Positions 8,656 through 18,520 of a DNA stretch of 64,000 nucleotides are shown piece after piece; position 1 is the first letter of the stretch, and every line of letters starts with the position of its first letter. This stretch comes from Streptomyces sp. NRRL F-5122. Its GTDB lineage: Bacteria > Actinomycetota > Actinomycetes > Streptomycetales > Streptomycetaceae. The stretch is from assembly GCF_001507435.1 (NCBI RefSeq), contig NZ_LMWH01000228.1, positions 248,001 through 312,000 of the forward strand, in the 5' to 3' direction. The position numbers and the translations under genes are program-made. The notes below the pieces were generated by a model. The model saw only the letters and a program-made list of their open reading frames with translations. It did no database searches and had not been told where the DNA came from.

Positions 8656-10710
8656 CTAGCCCGCCCCCAGTCCGGTCAGGGCGCCGACCGGGTCCAGATC
8701 CGGGGTGCCGCGGGGCCACCACTCCTCGCGGCCCGGTTCCGACTCGTAGACGTACCAGAGACCGTCCTGGCCGAGCCGGAGCTGAACATGGCCGTCCGGG
8801 TGCGTGAGGCGGTTGCGCCACGGGCGGAACGCCGGGAGATCCGCGGCCAGCAGCAGGGGGCGGGCACGGTCGAAGCGTCCCGCCGGCGGGTCCCAGGGCT
8901 CCTCCAGTACGGCGAGTGCCGCCTGTCCGCCCTGCCGCCATGCGGCGACCGCCCGCGCCAGATCGGCCGGAGTGCGTCCGGTGGCGGCGGCCAGGGAGGC
9001 GTACAGCGCCCGGGTGCCCGCGGTGAGTCCCGAACCCGGTCGGGCGGAGGCGAGCCGTACGGCGTCCTGCCACAATGTCAGCTCGGCGACCGGGTCGTGT
9101 CCCGTGGTCAGCAGGGCGTGTGCACGGGCGGCCGCGTCCGTGGCCAGCTGGTCCAGCGCGAACGGGTCCGGGCCGCCCGGCGCCCCGGGATAGACCGGCG
9201 GCTGCTCCGGGTGGGCGGGCGGCGGCAACGGCAACGGCAGCGCCGGCAGTGCGTTCCGCGCAAGGGCGTCCCGGGCGCGTACGCCGGGCAGGGGTGCTGG
9301 TTCCCGGTCCTGGACGGCCCGGGCCGCGCGCGCCGCGTTACGCCGGGACAGCGCGTCGAGCAGCTGCCGTTCGCCCCGGCCGCGCAGCAGAAGCAGCACA
9401 AAGGGGTCCCGGTCGAGCAGACGCGCGGTCTGGTAGCAGACGGCGGCCGCGTGCTTGCAGGGACGGCCGGAGTCGGGGCAGCTGCAGTGCGGTTCGAGGT
9501 CTCCGGGCACGGGCAGCAGCCGGACCCCGCAGTCCGCGAGGGACTGCGGCACCTGCTTGTCCAGCAGTGCGGCAATGTGCCCGGGACGCTCGGCGGCCGC
9601 GTCCAGGAAGCGGTCCCACTCGTCGTCGGAGAACGTCCGCAGCCGTACCTGTACGCGGTACGGCCGTGGACGGCTGCCCTGGACGTAGGCCAGCACGAGA
9701 CCGGGGGTGACGGTGATGGCGTCCACGTTCCCCCGGCCGGCATACGTCCTGCCGCGCGCCAGCCGGGCCGCGTCGAGTGCCCCTTCCTCCAGTGCGGTGA
9801 CCCAGGCGTTGCCCCACCAGGTCTCGGCGAACCTCTCGGATGCCTGAGCCGGTCGCGCGGGGAGCGCCGCGAACGTGCGCCGCAGCTCGCCGTCGCGATC
9901 GGGGGCCGCCATGGAACGGGGATAGCGGGCCGCGGCGGGAGGCGGACCGCCGGGTCCCGGTGGTGGATCCGGCTGCTCCCACCGGGGTCGCGAGGAGATC
10001 TCCGGCGCTTCCTGCCGCTGATGCGCGGGCGCCTCGCCCGGCTCACCGCCGGCGTCGGCCGCGACGGTCGTGGCTCCGCGCTGCGCGGTGGCGGCCGGCG
10101 GCAACACGAAGGCGTCAGCGAGGAGTTCCCGGACGTTCTGTGCCCGGGCGTCCATGGCACGGGTGTCTTCGGCATGCGTACGGGTGCGCTTCCCCCGCCG
10201 CTCCCGGGTGCCGGCAGTGGCGGACCGGTCGGGGGGCCGCACCCCCCGCGGACGCGGCTCGGCCGGCTGCCGCTCCGCCTCGGTCCGCGCGGCACGCAAC
10301 GCCTGTCGCGCCGCGTCGCCGGGACGCTCGGCCGGTGCGGGTTCCCGGGGCGTGGCGGCCTCGCCCACAACCGCTCGGCTTCCCTCGCCCGGCACCGGCA
10401 GTGACACGGCGTCCTCGTCCGCTTCCCGGCCGGTGCGGCGTTCCGCGGCCGCCCGGCGCAGAGCCGCCCGCGCCGCATCGCCGGGACGGGCCTCCGGTTG
10501 CGTGCCTTCCTCCGGCGCCGAGGCCGCCGTGTGCGCGGCGGGCGGCTGCACCGGCGGCGCCGAGGACTCCGCGCCCCCGCCGCGCTCCCGCGCGGCCCAC
10601 AGCGCACGGCGCACCGCGTCGGCGGGACGCGGACGGTCGCTTGGGGCCGCCCCGGTGCCCTCACGCGACTCGTCGCCCGCCGCAAGCCCTTCCTCACCTG
10701 CCCCGCTCAC
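8656..10710 (-). CDS. SWIM zinc-finger protein
   Basis: A 684-aa protein. The N-terminal about 240 residues are low-complexity, with repeated RPGDAARxALRAA-type motifs. A conserved block (FAETWWGNAWVTALEE..., RGRTYAGRGNVDAITV) precedes the SWIM zinc motif CSCPDSGRPCKH near residues 405-420. The GTG start at 10710 overlaps the SNF2 stop by GTGA, so translation is coupled; longer in-frame extension is antisense to, or overlaps, the helicase. SWIM proteins bind nucleic acid or proteins, and the pairing points to a helicase partner (inference). Confidence 0.88.
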   Translation of the reverse strand: MSGAGEEGLAAGDESREGTGAAPSDRPRPADAVRRALWAARERGGGAESSAPPVQPPAAHTAASAPEEGTQPEARPGDAARAALRRAAAERRTGREADEDAVSLPVPGEGSRAVVGEAATPREPAPAERPGDAARQALRAARTEAERQPAEPRPRGVRPPDRSATAGTRERRGKRTRTHAEDTRAMDARAQNVRELLADAFVLPPAATAQRGATTVAADAGGEPGEAPAHQRQEAPEISSRPRWEQPDPPPGPGGPPPAAARYPRSMAAPDRDGELRRTFAALPARPAQASERFAETWWGNAWVTALEEGALDAARLARGRTYAGRGNVDAITVTPGLVLAYVQGSRPRPYRVQVRLRTFSDDEWDRFLDAAAERPGHIAALLDKQVPQSLADCGVRLLPVPGDLEPHCSCPDSGRPCKHAAAVCYQTARLLDRDPFVLLLLRGRGERQLLDALSRRNAARAARAVQDREPAPLPGVRARDALARNALPALPLPLPPPAHPEQPPVYPGAPGGPDPFALDQLATDAAARAHALLTTGHDPVAELTLWQDAVRLASARPGSGLTAGTRALYASLAAATGRTPADLARAVAAWRQGGQAALAVLEEPWDPPAGRFDRARPLLLAADLPAFRPWRNRLTHPDGHVQLRLGQDGLWYVYESEPGREEWWPRGTPDLDPVGALTGLGAG

Positions 10711-13511
10711 GCCGAACTCCTCAGCGAGACCAGATCCGACAGCTCCCGGTCGGTCAGCTCGGTCAGGGCCGACTCGCCGGAGCCCAGGATCGCGTCGGCC
10801 AGCGCCCGCTTGGCCTCCAGCATCTCGGCGATGCGGTCCTCGACGGTGCCTTCGGTGATCAGCCGGTGGACCTGCACCGGCTGGGTCTGGCCGATGCGGT
10901 ACGCCCGGTCCGTGGCCTGCTCCTCCACGGCCGGATTCCACCAGCGGTCCACATGGACGACATGGCCGGCGCGGGTGAGGTTCAAGCCCGTGCCCGCCGC
11001 CTTGAGGGACAGGACCAGGACGGGTGTCGCGCCGCTCTGGAACCGGTCGACCATCCGCTCCCGTTCGGGTACCGGCGTCCCCCCGTGCAGCAGATCGACG
11101 GGCACCGCGCGGGAGGCCAGATGCGCGGTGATCAGGCGGGCCATGCCGACGTACTGCGTGAAGACCAGCGCCGAGCCGTCCTCCGCCAGGAGCGTGTCCA
11201 ACAGCTCGTCCAGCAGGGCGAGTTTGCCGGATCGCGTGGCGAGGCCAGCGGCTGCCCGCGGGTCCTCCTTCAGATACAGCGCGGGATGGTCGCAGATCTG
11301 CTTGAGCGAACCGAGGAGCTTGAGGACCATGCCGCGCCGGGCGATGCCCTCCGCCGTCTCGATCGCGAGCATCGACTCCCGCACCACGGCCTCGTACAGC
11401 GCGGCCTGCTCGCGGGTGAGGGGCACCGGATGGTCCGTCTCCGTCTTGGGCGGCAGTTCGGGGACGATGCCCGGGTCCGACTTCTTGCGGCGCAGCAGGA
11501 ACGGCCGGACCAGCCGGGCCAGACGCTCCACCGCCTGCGCGTCCTCGCCGTTCTCCACCGCGCGTGCGTGCCGGGCGCGGAAGGACTTCAGCGGGCCGAG
11601 CAGTCCCGGTGTCGTCCAGTCCAGGAGCGCCCACAGCTCCGAGAGGTTGTTCTCCACGGGGGTGCCGGTGAGGGCCACGCGGGCGGGCGACGGGATGGTG
11701 CGCAGCGCCTTCGCCGTCGCCGAGTAGGGGTTCTTGACGTGCTGCGCCTCGTCCGCGACGACCAGTCCCCAGCTCTGTCCGGCCAGTCGTGGCGCGGCCG
11801 CTCGCATCGTCCCGTACGTGGTGAGCACGAAGCCGCCGTCCAGACCGTCCAGACTCCGCTCGGCGCCGTGGAAGCGGCGGACCGGGACGCCGGGTGCGAA
11901 CCGGCCGATCTCCCGCTGCCAGTTGCCGAGCAGCGACGCCGGGCAGACCACCAGGGTCGGTTCACGGCGCGCCCGGCGCAGATGGAGCGCGATGACGGTG
12001 ACGGTCTTGCCCAGCCCCATGTCGTCGGCGAGGCAGCCGCCGAGGCCGAGCGACGTCATCAGGTCCAGCCAGGCCAGTCCCCGCAGTTGGTAGTCCCGCA
12101 GGCGGGCGGCGAGACCAGGGGGCGGCTCCACGGGGACGATGCCCGCCGTCAGCCGGTCCCGCAGCTCGGCCAGCGCCCCGGCCGGCACCGCCTCCACCGT
12201 CTCGCCGTCGACCTCGGCGCTGCCGCTGAGCGCCACGGACAGCGCGTCGACCGGATCGAGCAGGCCGAGCTCGCGCTTGCGGGCCTTGCGGACGAGCGCC
12301 GGGTCCACGAGCACCCACCGGTCGCGCAACCGGACGACCGGGCGGTGGGCCTCCGCCAGGGTGTCCATCTCGGCCTCGGTGAGCGCATCGCCGCCGAGGG
12401 CCAGCTGCCAGCGGAACTGGAGGAGGTCCTCGCTCTCGAAGAAGCCCGTGCCGTCGGTGGCCGAGCCCGGCGCGGGCCGTACGATCGCCGCCGCGGTCAG
12501 GTCCTGCGCCAGGTCGCGTGGCCAGTGCACGGCGACTCCCGCCGCTCCCAGCCGCGTGGCGGCGACGCCCAGAAGATCGGTCAGCTCGTCCTCGGACAGG
12601 GCCAGCACGTCTGGCGTCTCCTGCTCGGAGAGCCGGTCCAGCGGTGACCAGACCCGGGCCGCGCGGCGGACGGCGAGGGCGGCGTCCACCCGCGCGCGGG
12701 GGCCGAAGGCGGCGTCGGCCTCACCGGCCCACAGCGCCGCCGCGTCGACGACGAGGGTCGGGTCGGCGAGGCTGTGCACCTGTACGACCGCGGCCCCGGC
12801 ACGGCGGGCTCCCCCGCCGTCGTCGAAGAGGTCGTACGCGGACAGGTCGAGGCGCAGCGAGATCCGCACACCGGCGTCCATGCCGGCCGCGACCTCCGCG
12901 GCCCAGTCCTGCGCCAGCGGCAGACGCTGCGGCTCGCGCGCCGCGAACGGCCCGCCCACGGTGTGGGCGGCCGCCGGAGTGCGCGGAAGGGCGTCCGCGA
13001 CCGCGTCCAGGAAGGATCTGACGAGGGCCTCGGGCTCGGGCAGCAGGAGCGGGCCCTTGTCCGGGAGCGGGACGGCGTGGCCTTCGTACGGCAGGGCGGC
13101 GGCGACCGCTCTGAGGTGGGCGATGTCGTCCGGCTCCAGCGGTCCGGCCCGCCAGGCGTCGTATCCCTCGGGGGACAGCCCCGGCAGCAGCCTGCCGCGC
13201 GCGACGAGCCGCAGGGCGTGCAGCGCGGCCGCGCCCCAGCACGCGGTGGCCGGGTGGGCGGCGGCATCGCGCCGGGCCCGGGTGAGCAGGGGCAGTGCCT
13301 CGGCGACCGGGACGGACACGGCAGGCACGGTGGCCCTGCGCACCGCGGACCCGTGCCGGCGGACGACCGTCAGCTCCTCCGTGGGGCCCGCGGGCGGGGA
13401 ATCGCCCTCCGGGTCCCAGAAGACGACCCGGCCCCGGCGGGGCACCGGCGCGGGCACGAAGACGGCGGCCAGCCTCACGGGCACGCCGCCCTGCGCCGTC
13501 TGCTCGGCCAT
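10707..13511 (-). CDS. SNF2-family DEAD/DEAH-like helicase
   Basis: Swi2/Snf2 ATPase of 934 aa. An N-terminal SNF2-associated domain (1-450) precedes the motor. Motor motifs: LADDMGLGKT (Walker A, near 495), VVADEAQHVKNP (Walker B, near 585), LTGTPVENNLSELWAL, ALVFTQYVGMARLI and WWNPAVEEQATDRAYRIGQT (motif VI). It remodels or translocates on DNA using ATP. ATG 13511 has GGGAGGTGA eight bases upstream, better spaced than GTG 13523. Coupled to the SWIM gene downstream. Confidence 0.92.
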   Translation of the reverse strand: MAEQTAQGGVPVRLAAVFVPAPVPRRGRVVFWDPEGDSPPAGPTEELTVVRRHGSAVRRATVPAVSVPVAEALPLLTRARRDAAAHPATACWGAAALHALRLVARGRLLPGLSPEGYDAWRAGPLEPDDIAHLRAVAAALPYEGHAVPLPDKGPLLLPEPEALVRSFLDAVADALPRTPAAAHTVGGPFAAREPQRLPLAQDWAAEVAAGMDAGVRISLRLDLSAYDLFDDGGGARRAGAAVVQVHSLADPTLVVDAAALWAGEADAAFGPRARVDAALAVRRAARVWSPLDRLSEQETPDVLALSEDELTDLLGVAATRLGAAGVAVHWPRDLAQDLTAAAIVRPAPGSATDGTGFFESEDLLQFRWQLALGGDALTEAEMDTLAEAHRPVVRLRDRWVLVDPALVRKARKRELGLLDPVDALSVALSGSAEVDGETVEAVPAGALAELRDRLTAGIVPVEPPPGLAARLRDYQLRGLAWLDLMTSLGLGGCLADDMGLGKTVTVIALHLRRARREPTLVVCPASLLGNWQREIGRFAPGVPVRRFHGAERSLDGLDGGFVLTTYGTMRAAAPRLAGQSWGLVVADEAQHVKNPYSATAKALRTIPSPARVALTGTPVENNLSELWALLDWTTPGLLGPLKSFRARHARAVENGEDAQAVERLARLVRPFLLRRKKSDPGIVPELPPKTETDHPVPLTREQAALYEAVVRESMLAIETAEGIARRGMVLKLLGSLKQICDHPALYLKEDPRAAAGLATRSGKLALLDELLDTLLAEDGSALVFTQYVGMARLITAHLASRAVPVDLLHGGTPVPERERMVDRFQSGATPVLVLSLKAAGTGLNLTRAGHVVHVDRWWNPAVEEQATDRAYRIGQTQPVQVHRLITEGTVEDRIAEMLEAKRALADAILGSGESALTELTDRELSDLVSLRSSA

Positions 13512-13614
13512 GCGTCCGGTCACCTCCCGCCATCGACGTCGAGTCGTCTTCGACTCTACGGGCGGGGTCCGACAATCGGCTCCGGCGGCCGCGGGAGCGC
13601 CGGGCGCGGGACCG

Positions 13615-14202
13615 TCAGGGGATCGTGCGCGACACCACGTACACCGTGGGCTGCAGGGGATGCTCCTTGTTCACCACGATGTCCAGGGTGGGAGCCGGGT
13701 TCTTCTGCTTGTGGACGAGGCCGTACCAGGAGCCCGGTGCCGTGAAGGACCAGCCGACGATCTTCTGGTCGCGCTCGTTGATGGCGATGTCGTCCTTCTT
13801 CAGGGCGGCCTGTGACGTCTTGAGGTGGCCGAGGAACCGGGTCAGACCGGCGTCGTCCGTGTCGAACTGCACGTACAGCCGGCTGGTCTTCCAGTTGTTC
13901 GTCTCGTAGTACGCGACGTTCGTGGCGCCCTTCGGAATCGTCACCTGGTACAGGCGGCGCTGCACGCGCGAGGGCCACCCCGCGGTCAGTCCGGTCGCCG
14001 AGTACTTCGCCTCCTTGTCCTTGCCGCTGTTGCGGCTCTGGTTCGCGGAGATCACCAGATAGCCGGCGGGCACGCCGATGAGCAGCACGATGATCAGCAG
14101 CGTCAGCGCCCGGCGGCGGAACTTGTGCCACCCGCCCTCCGGAGGCCCCGGGGGCTCGTCAGGCGGCGAGGACTGGCGCGGTATCGACACGGCGGCCGTC
14201 AC
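13615..14202 (-). CDS. Membrane-anchored hypothetical protein
   Basis: A 195-aa single-pass membrane protein. There is a Pro-rich cytoplasmic tail (about 1-30), one transmembrane helix (ALTLLIIVLLIGVPAGYLVI, near 33-52), then an extracellular domain of about 140 residues with TNVAYYETNNWKTSRLYVQF and VGWSFTAPGSWYGLV. I do not recognise the family. The GTG start overlaps the ROK kinase stop by GTGA, so it is co-translated with it. A link to sugar metabolism rests on that coupling only. Confidence 0.75.
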   Translation of the reverse strand: MTAAVSIPRQSSPPDEPPGPPEGGWHKFRRRALTLLIIVLLIGVPAGYLVISANQSRNSGKDKEAKYSATGLTAGWPSRVQRRLYQVTIPKGATNVAYYETNNWKTSRLYVQFDTDDAGLTRFLGHLKTSQAALKKDDIAINERDQKIVGWSFTAPGSWYGLVHKQKNPAPTLDIVVNKEHPLQPTVYVVSRTIP

Positions 14203-15344
14203 AGCGTCCCCTTGGCGCTGCGGCGGCCCTCCGCGAACCGCTCGTAGCGCTCGTACCGCTCGACCCGGCGACGGTTGGCGCGCCGGAACCGGCGGGCGAC
14301 GAGCCGGGCCAGGTCCGCGGCTCCGACCATGCCGGCCTCGGGACCGAGCTGGGCACGCGTGATGCGGGCCTCGGGGCGGTAACCGCGGCCCGTCAGATGG
14401 CGTCTGAAGGCGTCCCGGGCGGGTCCGATCAGCAGGTCGTCCGCCGCGCTCACCCCGCCGCCGATCACGAAGCAGGAGGGGTCCAGGGCCGCCGCGAGGT
14501 TGGCGATCCCGACGCCGAGCCACTGGCCGATGTCCTGGAGCAGCTCGATGCACATCGCGTCGCCCTCGCGGGCGAGCTCGGTGATCATCGGGCCGCTGAT
14601 GTCGGAGATGTTGCCCTTGACGTGCTCGATGATCCCGTACGCGACCGGGGAGTCCGCCGCGGCGAGCTCCCTGGCCTCGCGGACCAGGGCGTTGCCGGAG
14701 CTGTACTGCTCCCAGCAGCCGCGGTTCCCGCACGGGCAGCGGTGCCCGCCCGGCACGACCTGCATATGGCCGAACTCGCCGGCCACTCCGAACTTGCCGC
14801 GCTTGACCTGGCCGTCCTCCAGGATGGCGCCGCCGATGCCGGTACCGAGGGTGATCATGACGAGATGGTCCTCGTCACGGCCGGCGCCGAAGCGCCACTC
14901 GGCCCAGGCTGCGGAGTTGGCGTCGTTGTCGACCAGGACGGGCACGGCGAGCCGCCCGGCGAGGCGGTCGCGCAGCGGTTCGTTGCGCCAGGACAGGTGC
15001 GGGGCGAACAGCACGCGGTTGCGGTCCGCGTCCACCCAGCCGGCCGCTCCGATGCCGACGGCGTGCACGTCGTGCCGGTCGGAGAGGTCCAGGACCAGCT
15101 CGACGATGGTGTCCTCGACGACCTTCGGGCTCTTGGACTTGTCCGGCGTCTCGGTGCGGAGCTTCTCCAGGATCTTGCCGTCGGCGTCGACGACGCCCGC
15201 CATCACCTTCGTGCCGCCGATGTCGATGCCGACCGTGGGGACGCGGGGCGCGGTCAGGTGGGAACGGCGCTCGCGCGTGCCGACGGTCCGCAGGACGGTG
15301 GCCCGGGCGGAGCCGCGGTGGGTGAAGTCGCGGTAGGTGCTCAT
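14199..15344 (-). CDS. ROK family glucokinase-like sugar kinase
   Basis: A 381-aa ROK-fold kinase with an about 35-residue N-terminal extension (MSTYRDFTHRGSARATVL). The ATP-phosphate motif is GIDIGGTK (39-46) and the ROK zinc cluster is GHRCPCGNRGCWEQYSS. VDNDANSAAWAEW and LGTGIGGAILEDG are the usual sugar-site segments. It should phosphorylate glucose or a related hexose. There is no helix-turn-helix, so it is a kinase rather than a ROK repressor. Next to a sugar ABC importer on the same strand, 163 bases away. Confidence 0.88.
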   Translation of the reverse strand: MSTYRDFTHRGSARATVLRTVGTRERRSHLTAPRVPTVGIDIGGTKVMAGVVDADGKILEKLRTETPDKSKSPKVVEDTIVELVLDLSDRHDVHAVGIGAAGWVDADRNRVLFAPHLSWRNEPLRDRLAGRLAVPVLVDNDANSAAWAEWRFGAGRDEDHLVMITLGTGIGGAILEDGQVKRGKFGVAGEFGHMQVVPGGHRCPCGNRGCWEQYSSGNALVREARELAAADSPVAYGIIEHVKGNISDISGPMITELAREGDAMCIELLQDIGQWLGVGIANLAAALDPSCFVIGGGVSAADDLLIGPARDAFRRHLTGRGYRPEARITRAQLGPEAGMVGAADLARLVARRFRRANRRRVERYERYERFAEGRRSAKGTL

Positions 15345-15398
15345 CGCGCCCGATTCTGCCTTACGCCCCCACCGGCTTGCATCGCGGAGCCCTCGCAC

Positions 15399-15440
15399 CC
15401 GGCACCGGGCCGTGGCGACCCGGCACCGGGCCGTGGCGAC
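15399..15440. repeat. Perfect 21-bp tandem duplication
   Basis: A 21-base unit containing GGCACCGGGCCGTGGCGAC occurs twice without gap (15399-15419, 15420-15440), in the gap between the ABC ATPase stop and the ROK start region. Confidence 0.85.
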
Positions 15441-15507
15441 GCGGCCCCGCGCCGCATCCGCACGTCCGTCGTGGCCGGACCCGCGGATGCGGCGGGACGA
15501 CGCGGCG

Positions 15508-16332
15508 TCACCGCCCCGCGTCCTGACGTTCGCCCCCGTGCGGTGTGCGCTCGAGTTCATGGCGCAGATCATCCAGTTCGTTGCCGCCCGCCATCTGGCG
15601 CGCCAGCTCATCCACGGTGATCTCCTCGCGGGTGTGGCTCCCCACCATGGTGCCGCGCTTGAGCAGCACAAAACGGTCGCCCACGAGGTACGCGTGGTGG
15701 GGGTTGTGAGTGATGAACACAACGCCCAGGCCCTCGTCCCGTGCGGCGGCCACATATTTCAGGACCATGCCGGACTGCTTCACTCCGAGGGCCGCCGTGG
15801 GCTCGTCGAGGATCAGCACCTTGGCCCCGAAATACACCGCCCGTGCGATGGCCACGCACTGGCGTTCACCACCCGACAGGGTGCCGATGGGCTGGTCGAC
15901 GTCGCGCAGGTCGATGCCCATGCGCAAGAGCTGCTCACGCGTCGTGCGCCGCATGAGGTCGACGTCCAGGCGCTTGAAGGGGCCGAAGCCCTTGCGCGGC
16001 TCCGAACCGAGGAAGAAGTTGCGCCAGACCGGCATGAGCGGGACCACCGCCAGATCCTGGTGGACGGTGGCGATGCCCCGGTCCAGGGCCTCGCGCGGGG
16101 AGGACAGGCCGCTCTCCTCCCCCTCGATGCGGAAGGTCCCGGCGTCGTGCCGGTGAAGCCCTGCGACGATCTTGATGAGGGTCGACTTGCCCGCGCCGTT
16201 GTCGCCGAGTACGCAGGTGATCTCGCCCGCGTGGACCTCCAGGGACACCCCGTCGAGGGCGCGGACGTTGCCGTAGTGCTTGCCGACGTCCTCGAGGTGG
16301 ACGAGCGCGGTGCGCTCCGTGACGTCCGTCAT
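15508..16332 (-). CDS. Sugar ABC transporter, ATP-binding protein
   Basis: A 274-aa ABC ATPase. Walker A is GDNGAGKST (43-51), the signature LSGGERQ, Walker [12 protein letters not shown] and switch His in FITHNPHH. Carbohydrate importers of the RbsA/MglA type usually have two fused ATPase domains (about 500 aa); this has one, so it should dimerise. The ATG overlaps the permease stop (ATGA). Energises import by the permease and binding protein encoded just upstream. Confidence 0.92.
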   Translation of the reverse strand: MTDVTERTALVHLEDVGKHYGNVRALDGVSLEVHAGEITCVLGDNGAGKSTLIKIVAGLHRHDAGTFRIEGEESGLSSPREALDRGIATVHQDLAVVPLMPVWRNFFLGSEPRKGFGPFKRLDVDLMRRTTREQLLRMGIDLRDVDQPIGTLSGGERQCVAIARAVYFGAKVLILDEPTAALGVKQSGMVLKYVAAARDEGLGVVFITHNPHHAYLVGDRFVLLKRGTMVGSHTREEITVDELARQMAGGNELDDLRHELERTPHGGERQDAGR

Positions 16333-17396
16333 GTCGTGGCCTCCGCGCGCTTGCGGACCCAGGCGTTGAGCAGGGTCGCGAGGAGCAGCATCGCTCCGAG
16401 GAAGAACTTGAACCAGTCGGGGTTCCACTGGGCGAAGACGATGCCCTTGCTGGTCATGCCGAAGATCAGGGCGCCGACCGCCGAGCCGACGGCGGATCCG
16501 TAGCCGCCGGTGATCAGGCAGCCGCCGATGACGGCCGCGATGATGTAGATCAGCTCGTTGCCGACACCCTCACCGGACTGCACGACGTCGTATGAGAAGA
16601 GCAGGTGCTGACCGGAGATCCAGGCCCCGAGGGCGACACCCATGTAGAGGCCGGTCCTGGTCCTGCCGACCGGGACGCCGACCGCGCGGGCCGCGTCCTT
16701 GTTGCCGCCGACCGCGAAGATCCAGTTGCCGGCGCGGGTGCGCAGCAGGACCCAGGAGGCCAGGGCGACCAGGACGATCCACCACAGGATGGTGATCTTG
16801 AAGGCGACACCGCCGATCGTGACCGTGGACGCGAACACCGCCCTGGCCGAGGAGAAGCCGTCCATGTCCGAGATCGACTTGGTGGAGACCGTCTCGCTGA
16901 ACAGCTTGGTGCATCCGAGGTTCAGGCCGGCCAGCATCAGGAACGTCCCGAGCGTGACGATGAAGCTCGGCAGTTTCGTGCGGGCGAGCACAAGCCCGTT
17001 GAAGGCGCCGATCGCGAGCGTGAACAGCAGGGACACGCCGACGCCGACCCAGACGTTCGCGGTCATCCGGTAGCTGAAGATCGACGAGGCCAGCGCGGAC
17101 GTCGTCACGAGGACTCCGGCGGAGAGGTCGAACTCCCCGCCGATCATCAGCAGCGCCACCGGGACGGCCATGATGCCGATCGTCGAGGCCGCGTACAGGA
17201 CGGTGCTCAGGCTCGAGGCCCGCAGAAAGCTTTCTGCGACGAGCGCGAAGAAGCCGAAGACGGCGAGCGCTCCCACGACCGAGCCCAGTTCCGGCCGGCT
17301 GAGGAGCCTCTTGAGCGGTGAGGTCCCGAGGAGCCGCTCGTCGGACGCCGGCCCCTGGTGCGTGTCCGGCGCGGATGCCGGTGACGTGACGGTCAT
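16329..17396 (-). CDS. Sugar ABC transporter, permease
   Basis: Integral membrane protein of 355 aa, RbsC/BPD_transp_2 type with about ten hydrophobic segments. Signature stretches are [34 protein letters not shown], and the coupling-loop region [17 protein letters not shown]. The cytoplasmic N-terminus runs to about residue 40. Start overlaps the binding-protein stop by ATGA and its own stop overlaps the ATPase start, so the three subunits are made in fixed order. Confidence 0.92.
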   Translation of the reverse strand: MTVTSPASAPDTHQGPASDERLLGTSPLKRLLSRPELGSVVGALAVFGFFALVAESFLRASSLSTVLYAASTIGIMAVPVALLMIGGEFDLSAGVLVTTSALASSIFSYRMTANVWVGVGVSLLFTLAIGAFNGLVLARTKLPSFIVTLGTFLMLAGLNLGCTKLFSETVSTKSISDMDGFSSARAVFASTVTIGGVAFKITILWWIVLVALASWVLLRTRAGNWIFAVGGNKDAARAVGVPVGRTRTGLYMGVALGAWISGQHLLFSYDVVQSGEGVGNELIYIIAAVIGGCLITGGYGSAVGSAVGALIFGMTSKGIVFAQWNPDWFKFFLGAMLLLATLLNAWVRKRAEATT

Positions 17397-18397
17397 CGCG
17401 TGCCCCGCTTCGTGTACTGCTCGAGGGCCGAGGCCTGGTCCCCGGTGACGATCTGCGGTCCGGTCAGCACGGGCTTGCCACCGCCGAGAGCGTTGGCGTT
17501 GTACTTGTAGAGCCAGAGCTGGTCGACCGCCTCGTAGCCCTGGAGGTAGGGCTGCTGGTCGACGGCGAAGCCGAGGGTGCCGTCCTTCAGCTCACCCGCC
17601 ACCTTGGCGTTCAGGTCGAAGGTGTCGATCTCCGCCCGGTTTCCGGCATCGGCCTTGGCCTTGGCCGCCGTGTCGGCGTAGGGAGCGCCGAGCGTGACGA
17701 CCGCGTCCACGGACTTGTCCGACTGGAGCCTCGCCTCGACGGCGGACTGCACGTCCGGCATGTTGGTGCCGTTGACGTAGAGGTTCTCCACGGTGCCGTG
17801 GAAGGTCTTGCGCACACCCGCGCAGCGCTGCTCGTGGCCCACGTTGCCCTGCTCGTGCAGGACGCACAGGGCCTTGGTCCTGCCCCGCTTGTTGAGCTCG
17901 TCGCCGACGGCCTCGCCCGCGATCGTCTCGTCCTGGCCTATGTGGACGAGCGCTCCGAAGGCCTTGGACTCCGCGGAGCCGGAGTTCACCGTGACGACCG
18001 GGATGCCGGCCTTCTCGGCGCGGGCGACGGCGGCCTTCATCGCGTCGGGCTTCGCCAGCGTGACGATGATGCCGTCGACCTTCTGGTCGATCGCGGCGTC
18101 CACGAGCTGGGCCTGCTGCTGGGCGTTGGCGTCGTGCGAGTACAGGAAGTCGATGTTGTCCTTGACGGCGGCCTGCCGGGCGCCGCTCTGCACGATGTCC
18201 CAGAAGGTGTCACCATCACCCGAATGAGTGATCATCGCGAAGGTCCAGCGGGGGGTGTCCACTGCGGCCCGGCCCTGCGCGGTGGCGGCCTTGCGGGCGT
18301 CCTCGGCGCGCTGCCCTCCATGGCTGCTGCACCCCGCGAGGGATAGGCCGAGCGCCCCTGTCAGCGCGATGGTTGCCCAGGTCCGAGTCCGTGCCAC
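17393..18397 (-). CDS. Sugar ABC transporter, substrate-binding lipoprotein
   Basis: Periplasmic-binding-protein type 1 (RbsB-like) lipoprotein of 334 aa. The signal peptide ends at lipobox LAGC (about residue 22). Core motifs are DTFWDIVQSGARQAA, DGIIVTLAKPDAM, GIPVVTVNSG, HIGQDETIAG and AVDQQPYLQGYEAV. Ligand probably a pentose, hexose or polyol; inositol is plausible given the nearby Gfo/Idh/MocA dehydrogenase, but this is inference. GTG 18397 has GAAGGGCACGG upstream and gives a compact signal peptide. First gene of the three-gene importer operon. Confidence 0.9.
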   Translation of the reverse strand: MARTRTWATIALTGALGLSLAGCSSHGGQRAEDARKAATAQGRAAVDTPRWTFAMITHSGDGDTFWDIVQSGARQAAVKDNIDFLYSHDANAQQQAQLVDAAIDQKVDGIIVTLAKPDAMKAAVARAEKAGIPVVTVNSGSAESKAFGALVHIGQDETIAGEAVGDELNKRGRTKALCVLHEQGNVGHEQRCAGVRKTFHGTVENLYVNGTNMPDVQSAVEARLQSDKSVDAVVTLGAPYADTAAKAKADAGNRAEIDTFDLNAKVAGELKDGTLGFAVDQQPYLQGYEAVDQLWLYKYNANALGGGKPVLTGPQIVTGDQASALEQYTKRGTR

Positions 18398-18425
18398 GAG
18401 GCCGTGCCCTTCTTGCGTAGTGTCG

Positions 18426-18440
18426 CTTGGAACTACCAAG
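18426..18440. promoter_or_regulatory. Inverted repeat upstream of the sugar importer
   Basis: CTTGG-AACTA-CCAAG, a perfect 5-5-5 dyad 29-43 bases upstream of the binding-protein start. Candidate operator for the importer operon; the binding regulator is not known. Confidence 0.45.
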
Positions 18441-18520
18441 TATCACGGACTGCGCATCGACGTCGCAGGTCAGGGCCCTGATGAGGCAATGGCGACACGG
18501 TGACGTACGCCACCGTCGGG

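Noticed and set aside
8053..10404. Very long plus-strand open frame opposite the SWIM and LLM genes
   Set aside because: Composition (Gly/Arg/Pro runs) and absence of domains show an antisense shadow of high-G+C coding DNA.
9840..12647. 935-codon plus-strand frame opposite SWIM/SNF2
   Set aside because: Antisense to strong SNF2 motifs; no recognisable fold.
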